Assembly: GCA_037577475.1 (NCBI GenBank)
Contig: CM075202.1
Location: 7,136,501 to 7,200,500 of the forward strand
Source: Chaunax sp. Z400
Taxonomy: Eukaryota; Chordata; Actinopteri; Lophiiformes; Chaunacidae
DNA length: 64,000 nt
Direction of reading: 5' to 3'
Both the position numbers and the translations under genes were made by a program. The notes under the pieces were generated by a model. It did not search any database, had not been told where the DNA came from, and saw only the letters and a list, made by a program, of their open reading frames with translations. Shown here in pieces: positions 54,001 through 63,200 of this stretch; position 1 is the first letter of the stretch; each line of letters starts with the position of its first letter.

Positions 54001-57000
54001 GTAAGAACCAAACTGAGATCAAGATGTGGTTGGTCTGCCTTAGCACTGAGCTAAGGGGAAACAGCTATCCTGGTTCTGTCCAAAATTCAAAAATCAGAGT
54101 GCAGTGCCCGTTCAAAACGTGCTCGTTCAGAACAGAATCAGTGCTTAGCCTCTGGTATCGCTGCTCAGAATCTTCTCGAGAACTCCTCACCTACAGTAAA
54201 TCACTACTACTACACTACACTAAAACATTCATATTGAAACTCAAATTAGCTGACGCCATTAGATATAACCAAAGGCCATTGAGAGGGAGGGTAAATTCAA
54301 CCCTCTATCTAACAATGACAGGGGTGCACCTGGTAATTTAGAGAGATATTATGATAATCTTCAGCTAAATCACTCTATTCTCATCATACTCTGTGAATAA
54401 GACATGAAACGAAAAAATAAATAAATATTAAATATATGATTATATTTGAATGTTTTCTTATTTGAGATGTATGGTAGAGGGTTATAGAGGTTATAATGCT
54501 AATTTGTGATTGTGATACAAATAATTTGAGCAATGAGACTGAAATGTTAATATGGTTGCTAATAATAAAACATTTTAACAAGGCATTTTGAATGTGTTTG
54601 TTTCGCTCATACCCCTCACTGGCGTCCGGCTCAGTGACATTCTCCCCCTGCCTCTGCAGCAGCATGGAGCAGATGCTGTACTGGCTCTCCAGCAGCAGAA
54701 AGGAGTCCAGATGACAGCAGAGCACACTGAGAAGTCTGCAGCAACACACACACGCGCAAACACACGAGGCATCAAAATACAAAGAGGACTGGCAGTTTGA
54801 GATAGTGTATAGCAGAGCAGCAGCGCTGAGCGGCTCAGGCTGTAATGGCATTTACACTGTACAAGCAGGGCGAAATCATGCAAACAAAGACATTTGGGTA
54901 TTGCTTGTCTGTTTCCCCTGGCTTTGCACTGTATGTCTGCAAGTGCTGGATCAGTCAACACATTTTTTGTTTTCTCTACCAGCTCAGCATAGCCAATTGT
55001 TAGCATTGTTAAGTAGGAATCCTGTGAGAAAGCTTCATTGTATTTGTCATTTTGGTTATAGGGCCTTAAAAGTAAACAACCTACAATGCTGCTCCCTTCT
55101 GTTTGTTTCCATTCTGTGTGCCAATAGAACTGTAAAAACTTGCTTTTAGAGTGTGTTAAGTACTGTAACTATTTCATTGGAAACATATCTGACTGACCTC
55201 AAAGTGACGTGTTCAGATTTCGCAAGCACCACAGAAAGCATTAACATGCTACAGTAGTGATACAGACTAGCCTTATCCCCCCCCCACTGCCTCCAGTCTC
55301 CCCTCCGGGCTCAAGCTTCATACGTAATGTACAGAGATGAAAGTGGCATCGACTTTCTCATCTAACTCTCAACAAGAAACCAAATAAGCGAATAAAATGT
55401 TAAACTTCAGCAGTTCTAGAAATATACTCCTCAAAACCTGTAGCATCTTCCATCGCTTATAGTAACACACCGATACACGGGACGTTGTGTGGCTATCAGC
55501 GATGTGGCTATCAAAAATAATAATCAAATAAAATCAGTTATTTCACTCATGCTTTGGACATGAATAGTATGATGACACAATGTATGTTGACTCCCTCTCT
55601 GATTATCACTATAGGATTAATTCACCATCATTTTTGAATAAGGCTTACAAAATAGTGTGCGCTCTTACGTGCCGACATTCAAATGGTAGTGTTAAACGCT
55701 GCTTTTTTTTGGCTTGGTGTGTTGTGCATGATTGTCCGTGTGAAACACGGCTCTCCTTTTAAGCAGCTGGCTTATTGTCTGATGTGGTGGACAGTTGCTA
55801 CCGTTTGACTGACAACTCCACTTTATCGTTTTGACAGCAGCACAGCAAGAGGCTGAGAGTCTGTCAGTTCTTCTGACCTTTCTCCGTTCGGAACAAAGCG
55901 ATGGAGAACCGGGTCTGCTTCCTCGTTGTCTTTGATAGGCAAGTTCTTTTTTTTTTAAATGTTCACCTCTTCTGAATGACGAGTCATTGCAACCTTATTA
56001 AAACAGTATCAGGAGCAATTTTGTTGCCTGCGGGTATTTTCATTCTAGGGGTGCAGCTAATGATTGCTGTCATTGTCCCTTAATCTGTCATTTACTTTCT
56101 AAATTAAATGTAAAAATGGTGAAAGAGTAAACAATGGTAGCATAATCAAATAACTTTTATTCTCCATATTATTCAAGACTTGTTATATCATTTAAGTAAT
56201 GTAAGAACATAATACATCTGCTCATTTTATACATTAAGACACAAGCACAGATGCTGGAGGCTTTTACAACACAACAATCCTATCCCTTGATACCTTAAGT
56301 TGTTGTCGTTCGTGCTGAAAATGACCGCAACTCACTTTATCTTATGCTGAAGGATGGCTGTGAAACATCCATTTATGACAGATGATTACTCCCTTGATGA
56401 TGTGCTCACATGCATCGGAGGGCTTATGTATGAACCAATCACAAACAGTAATCTGCTTGCCAGTCTAACTGATGATCACGGTATTGATTGATTAGCCACG
56501 CCTGAGGTATGGTGCAACTGGTGCAGCTTTTCTGACGTACCATTTGGGAGGCTTTAATCATCATAGACAGTCAGGAGGGTCTGCTTAAATCAATCAGAAA
56601 ATCATTAAAAGGTGCACTGATGCAAAAAGAATGTGGCCATAAGGAGGAATTGTTTTCCATGGGTTTGTCGAAATATCAAACACTAGTGCAATGCCAGGCT
56701 CTGTTTACAATATTCATATTAATGTCTGCCGTGCTTACTGGAGATTTTCCTACTGATGTAAAAAAAAAGAAAAAAAGAAAATGTAGTCTAATTATGTGTG
56801 ACGTTCAGCACCAGCACACACACTTGACAAGTTGACAGAGCCACCGATAGCAGCGAGAGTAGAGTAAATGCATCTTAAGGGGAGAGAGTGCTGGTTGTCA
56901 TGACAGAGGGTTTTAGCATCAAGGAAAAGGGTTGAGGTAATTTAGCTCTCATTAGCTTGTGAAGATCAATGGGGGCAGAAATGTGGCTTCTTTTTTTCAA

Positions 57001-60000
57001 GAGGGCAACACTTCACAAAATACTCAAAACACGTTTGCTTGGCAACGGTGCTGGTGATGAAACATGCATCGACAGAACCAACAGTTGCGACGTGCGGCTG
57101 AAGATGATCCTGATGGCTGCATTATACTCAATATTTTCTTATTGTGAACAGATGCATTGAAAAATCAGAATAACAGCCTCTTGGTTGTATGCCTTCACCA
57201 GCCAGTCAAGTTGCAGTTTACATCCAAGTCTAATGAAAACAATGGGTTGATTTTTGCCTGTTCTATGTATGTGAGGAGGGAGGCATTCGGGACACAAACA
57301 CATTCCAGTAGAAGAACAACCCGGAGCTGTTATCTCTTATTCATTATTGAGCCAAGCGTAACAAATCTATACTTCTGCAAATTATTGATGCCAAGTCTCC
57401 TTGGTCCCCTGTCTAAGGTTTAGGGTTAGAGTTATACATGTAATAAAACAACCTTGGGGCCTGTGTGATTTTCTAAGGTGTTTAAAAGGTATAGAAAAAG
57501 TCAAAGTAAAGGTTTGTCGACGGTGAGATTCGTGTTTTCCAAAAAACCTGCCATTCTTTCATATTAATAATACTGAGCTCGGTACAAAACATTTCTTTGT
57601 CCATTGCTGGAAGTCTTGTGTCATCTATTTATCATCGATACATGCAGAAAGAACAGAGAGTTTCTTCATCAAACAGACAGCTTTATGTCTCAGTGAAAGA
57701 TGTAAAAAATAGATCTGCAGTACCAAGCATGTGGTATGAGTATCTGAAGGTTTCAGGGACTGTGTTAATAAAAAAAAAGATCTGGCATCAAATAAACTAC
57801 CAGAAAATAATGACATAATGAGGGGGAAGAGCTACTTGTATGGATAGGCTAAAACTATCCAAAAGGAAGGGAATAGATTTCCCCTAAAACATCAAAAAGC
57901 TTACCATATCCTTCACTATCACAGCTGCACATCTAAAAACAATCCCAATACATATCATGTGGGATTGTTTCAGCCTGAAGTGGAACAGTGAAGGGGTCAC
58001 TGATCTTGTTTTAAACCATGTAGCCTTGAGAATAAGGCCTTTCTTAATTATTGCAGCTGCATAATTAAAAACAAGACCAATGCATATCATGTGTAACTGT
58101 TTGATCCCGATCGGTGTGGGGTCAGCGGTCTTGTTTCCGTTCTCACTCTACACGAGCCTATCTGGAACAGGTTGATTGGTTGGCCTCTAGTGTTGCTGCT
58201 TGCAGGTTTCTTGAGAAAAGCTCATCCAGACCACTTCGCACTTCACACTGACTGCGTAGGGTGAATGTTAACATTAAAAAAAAATCAAATTAGCTCACTG
58301 AGTTGGGTAGAGCCTTGAGGCCCAACCCTGCTGCTGTACAGAATGCTGTTCACTTGGTTATTCAAGGTTTTATTATTATTGAACGTGTTGCAGATCCAAA
58401 TTGCACCAAATACGACACGGCACGTCCTTGGGTCCCCAGCGGTACACGAACCAAATGTGAAGTAGATTGGATGAATGGTAAATAGAGAGATAGACGGAGA
58501 TTCCGTGATAAGGGAGCCAAAGCAAACGAAATGTTTTGTCTTGATTCTCAGGAGGGACTCTAGTCCGTCGTTGTAAACAGCGGTCGCTATTTTCCACTTA
58601 ATGCAAACTGAACCTGTACAAACTACAAGAGCTTTACATGTTAGAAAAGACAGGCTGTTGGTATGTTACAAATCTAATGTAACATGAGAGTCCCACCAGA
58701 GCACTTCACATATGAATTACTTCGTAATCCAATAGATGCATGTGTCATGACCAGTTTCATTGCATGAAAGGACACAGAAAGCTCTACTTCCTGTGATGGT
58801 TTTTGCTTCCTTAGTATATCTGTTGTAGGCCTGTGGTGAAGCAACCTTCTACACCTCCTCCCCAGAGGACACAGACAAAGGTTGCTCTTTTCATCATGTA
58901 ACAATGTCTGCAACAGGAGGTCTCCTGCCAGCAGCCATCAGTTTCCATCCATGCACTCACCACCTGTGTGTTTCCCAGTCTGTCTTTGAAAATGTTGTTT
59001 TGCTAGTGAACACAGGAAGGCATGTCGCAGTTAAAGAGCTAAAGAGTTAAAGAGTGAATATTGGACTTAGCTTGTCAGGTGGCGCATGAAAGCTAATGTT
59101 GCTCCATAGCTGCTGGATGTGTAAAAAAAAAAAAAAAAACTGTTTGTCAAGAAGTTGCCGTATCAATTGAAAAGGTGATGAAATGTCTGTGCTATAGGCT
59201 CACAACTCGTTTCTGCGGCTGCGATTTCCACCTCTGGGATCAATAAAGCACTATTCTCATACAATGCTGCCATAACCCTTCAGGCTAAGGATAATCAGAC
59301 AATCGAACAAAAAGGAGTAGTATTGTATTTGGGGTGATGCTCTGTTAAAAAGGACATGTTTAAGCTTTTTTGAGGGGGCAACTGTTGAATTCATATTGGT
59401 CATAGAGGCTGTGTATTTGAGAGCAGCACACCCATAGAAACATTATAGATTATATAAAAGGTCTGTGGAGAGATTTTGAATATAATCGATCAAACCTGAC
59501 GGTGAAAACCTGGACTGGGAATTTCACACACCTCTTATCGTCATATTTGAGATGTTTCGGCGATTTAAAAGACTTTTCAGTTTGCCGATTTTTTTATTCA
59601 CACTTTGTTTTCATTCGCTTTACTCCGGATGAGCCTGCATTTCCCATCCAGGCCAGTAAAGAATGAAAATGAACATAAAGTTCATTCAAGTCATGTGGAA
59701 CCTTAAAAAAAAATTTTTATTAACTAATACAACCTTTAAAACCTGCAAATTAACATGCTACAACTGAAGTTATTGATAGTAAAAATGATACATTTAGCAA
59801 GAGGACATCACAGAGTTTGTCAGTGAAATCCATCAGTCTGGGTAATGAAGTAATGAAGCACCTTGTTCCTTTTACTTAGCTTCTGATCTTTAATTGGTGT
59901 GGGCTGATGGCACAGACAGAGTTGAAAACAGCCAAAGGAAGGCACGACGGCGACCTGAGCGTCTGTGTATGTAAAGACATTCTGTGGCACAGACATGCAT

Positions 60001-60158
60001 CACTGACAGATACTATTAAATCATTCATTTCAATTTAACTCAAAACTGAAGATGGCTTTTTATTCCAGACGAATTTCTTCACCGCCTTAGCAACCCTTTG
60101 CACATATGATGTTTGTTCTCCATAAATATAGAAGTACACACATAAACACAAACATACA

Positions 60159-60210
<52 letters not shown>

Positions 60211-63200
60211 GACACACACAATCCATCTTATTTCTCTCTTATCCAGAGAAATCCTTTCATCATCCTTTCAGCGCTGGGTAATCAAAGTATAATGAACCAC
60301 GTCAGTCTGCTATAGCCAGAGGCTTCCAAAGTGTGTTTGTTTATGTGTGCATGTGTGTGTATGCATATGTGTGTGCAATCACCAGGTGCTAACCTGATAC
60401 CATGTGTTTCCCCACCGATGTTAATATGGAAAAAAAAATATCTATCTCACCTCAGGCCAAACGTGTGAGACTGTTCATAGTGGAAGAGAGAATTAATCTT
60501 CGTATCTGAATTCACAGCAATCAGTCTGTCAATCAAATCCTGTGGAGAGAAAGGAGAGACTGTGAAAACAAAGTCAGCCGTCGTGGTGGAAAAAGAAACG
60601 CAGTGGGGATATTTACAATGTAAGGTGAAAAGTATACATTAGGGCCCAGGGTACTTGGAATTTAGAAGGAGGACTTTGCAAGGTAAAACAACATGTGTGG
60701 GAGGAGGTTGAAGGCAAAATAAAAAGTGCAAACATGCCCTCAAATGGCTGAAAGAGGCAATGCATTGGGTTTGGATGTCATGGTGTAGAAAACACTCACA
60801 GGAATAGAGCTTGGCATCTCTCTCAGGGTGTATTCGCTCTTGTTGGAGAGAGGCTGGCAGCCCAGGAGCTCCCACACCGATTGGGAAGAGGACAGCAGGT
60901 TGACCAAGGACAGGAAAGACTGGAGAAAGAGAAAGTCAGACAGACAATAAGAGGGTTAAAGAAAGCATTAAAATTAACAAGCAAGAACTGGAACTGGCTC
61001 AGCAGAGCGCATACTTCCACCAAGGCCAAACTATCCAAAATTTCTGTTTAGCTTGCATTACCCATGCACCAACCATCCATCAAGTTCATGGAAATCTGTC
61101 CACTAATTTTCACATAATCCGGCTAGCAAACCAACCAACCAAGAAACAAACAAATAAACAAACATGGGTGAAACCATAACTTCTTTAACGAGGGTATAAA
61201 ACGGGCAATTAGACATTTGACATGACATTTATTTATTGTGTTTGTTTTGATGTGTTTTACTGTTACACTGTGTATTTAGTAAGAAATGCCTTGGTTGTGA
61301 AAACCATCTCAGGCTATAAATGCAGTAGTACTTTATATGACATTAATACACATCCATTTAAAAATATATCAAAATACAGATAAATAAAATGCAAATACGA
61401 GACAGAGTCCATTTCAGAGTTTGTCCTCTGTTGCCTCAGTGCAGGCTGGGATGGACTTGAAGGTCTGGCAGCTGACCCACCGATAAGGCAGGCTTTAAAG
61501 TCGCCAGTGACAGGGCCCGGTTCACACTTCACTGGCTGTCCGTACTACTTGGCTAATTTCACTGAGAGAGAGATGAGTTGGCTCCTCTCAGAGACCAGCA
61601 TCAGATACACACATACAGACACACACTAGAGCTTCAAATGAAAGTTTGAGCCTGTCCTAGACTAAACCCAAAGGTCCTGCCCAAATGTTGCAGCTGTCAT
61701 TTGAGACAACACTACACTGATGAAAGTCACGCATTATGCAAGTAAGTATACTCACATGCAGAATACTCAATGTAAGTAAAGTATTAGTAACGGAAGTATT
61801 CAATTACTGTGACTAGGGTCCTGTTTGACTGAAACTGTGACCGTACGAGTCTCAAGCTTGATCATTTCACACAGACAATACCTTGAGGCAGCTCCTGTCT
61901 ATGGGGTCCATGGGTGTGGTCTTGGGCCGGACCACCCTGACGTCTTCACTGCCGCACTCAAGAACAGACCACAGCTCTATCACCAGCGCCCGGACGAAAC
62001 CTGCGATGCAACATCAAGCCAGCGGTTACAATTTGGATTTGCATGAAGACGTTCGGAATTGTCACGGAAACTTGAATTTGTGAGATTGGCCTTTTATGAC
62101 ACGATGCAGCAGAACCGCAAGCACTGAAGCATCGAAGAGCTAATATTTCCTCAAGCAAAATCTGTTTAAATGTTTTATGATTAACACAAATATTAAAGAG
62201 AAGGTTACCATTTTAGCTTTTGTTGAAAAGGCAACAGTAGAGACACGGAAATCTACTGTTCAATTTCACGCTTTCACACTTGTGTTGGTTGAATATTCTC
62301 CTTCCCACCAAACATTATGAACCAGATAGAATGCAGAATGTATTTTGACATGATTAACTATGGAAACTTGTAAATGATTTGTTTCTGACAGAGACATTTA
62401 AATCGGATTTACATTGCGCTCTCCTCTTGCTTGTTGCCCTCTTCATGTTGACAACACGAAAAACAACTTGCAATACAAGTCTTTAGCAACACAGCTGAAA
62501 AGCGTTTGGTTGTGTGAGTAAATGTTTGGTACCTGAACTGTGCAAAGCCACCACCCCTGGAGCAGTTGCTGCCACCTGTGTCACCATCACCCCATATCCA
62601 AACTTCTCACAGCGGCTCACCTGCAGAAAACACACACAGAAATCCCATAATTTACAAAGATGTTTCAGTTCTTTATGTGTTTGGGGTTTTTTTTCAAAAA
62701 TAAATGAGAGCTTGCACAGGATAGACAACTAAAGGAATAATGTAGAAAAAAAGAAGGACTTGAATTTGAAACCAAGCTTTATACTGGAAGAAAAGCAAAA
62801 TTGCAATTGGACATTTGTGATTCGGTATGCAAATGCTGCTATAACACTGCGAGAATCCTGAAGAGAAATCAAGTTGCAAATTGCTTTTGGAGTGTGCAGG
62901 CCCTTCATTAATTACAACACAATGTCACAACTAAAAATAGAATAAATGTAATTGCAATCCATAATTAAAGTGAAATGCCAGTAATGGCAGTAAATTAAGT
63001 CCAAAGGGGATTAGCTAAGGCTTGCAATATGAATCATATACATACATACATACATACAATACTGCTGTATGTGTGGAGGTCATATGCAGAGTCCAGAGAT
63101 TAATGAATTAAGGCTTGCGTGGGAGTAGCTACATCTAACAGCCTCCAGGCTACTGATGAATACTCAACAGGCTGAAGTAAATATGACTGTAGCCTTGAGG

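Larger units (their letters stand above)
54736..60450 (-). other. tbc1d32: tbc1d32 intron between exons 5 and 6
   Basis: About 5.7 kb, the longest intron in the window. It holds the 132-bp-period duplication (57909-58140), a dispersed repeat (about 58305-58520) and an AC microsatellite (60162-60206). Confidence 0.8.

Noticed and set aside
54384..55006. Minus-strand frames of 155 and 143 codons treated as whole genes
   Set aside because: Only the part within 54613-54735 is coding (exon 6), in the frame of the first. The rest is intron read-through, and the second is out of frame.
62514..62732. Plus-strand open frame of 72 codons
   Set aside because: It is the antisense of tbc1d32 exon 2.
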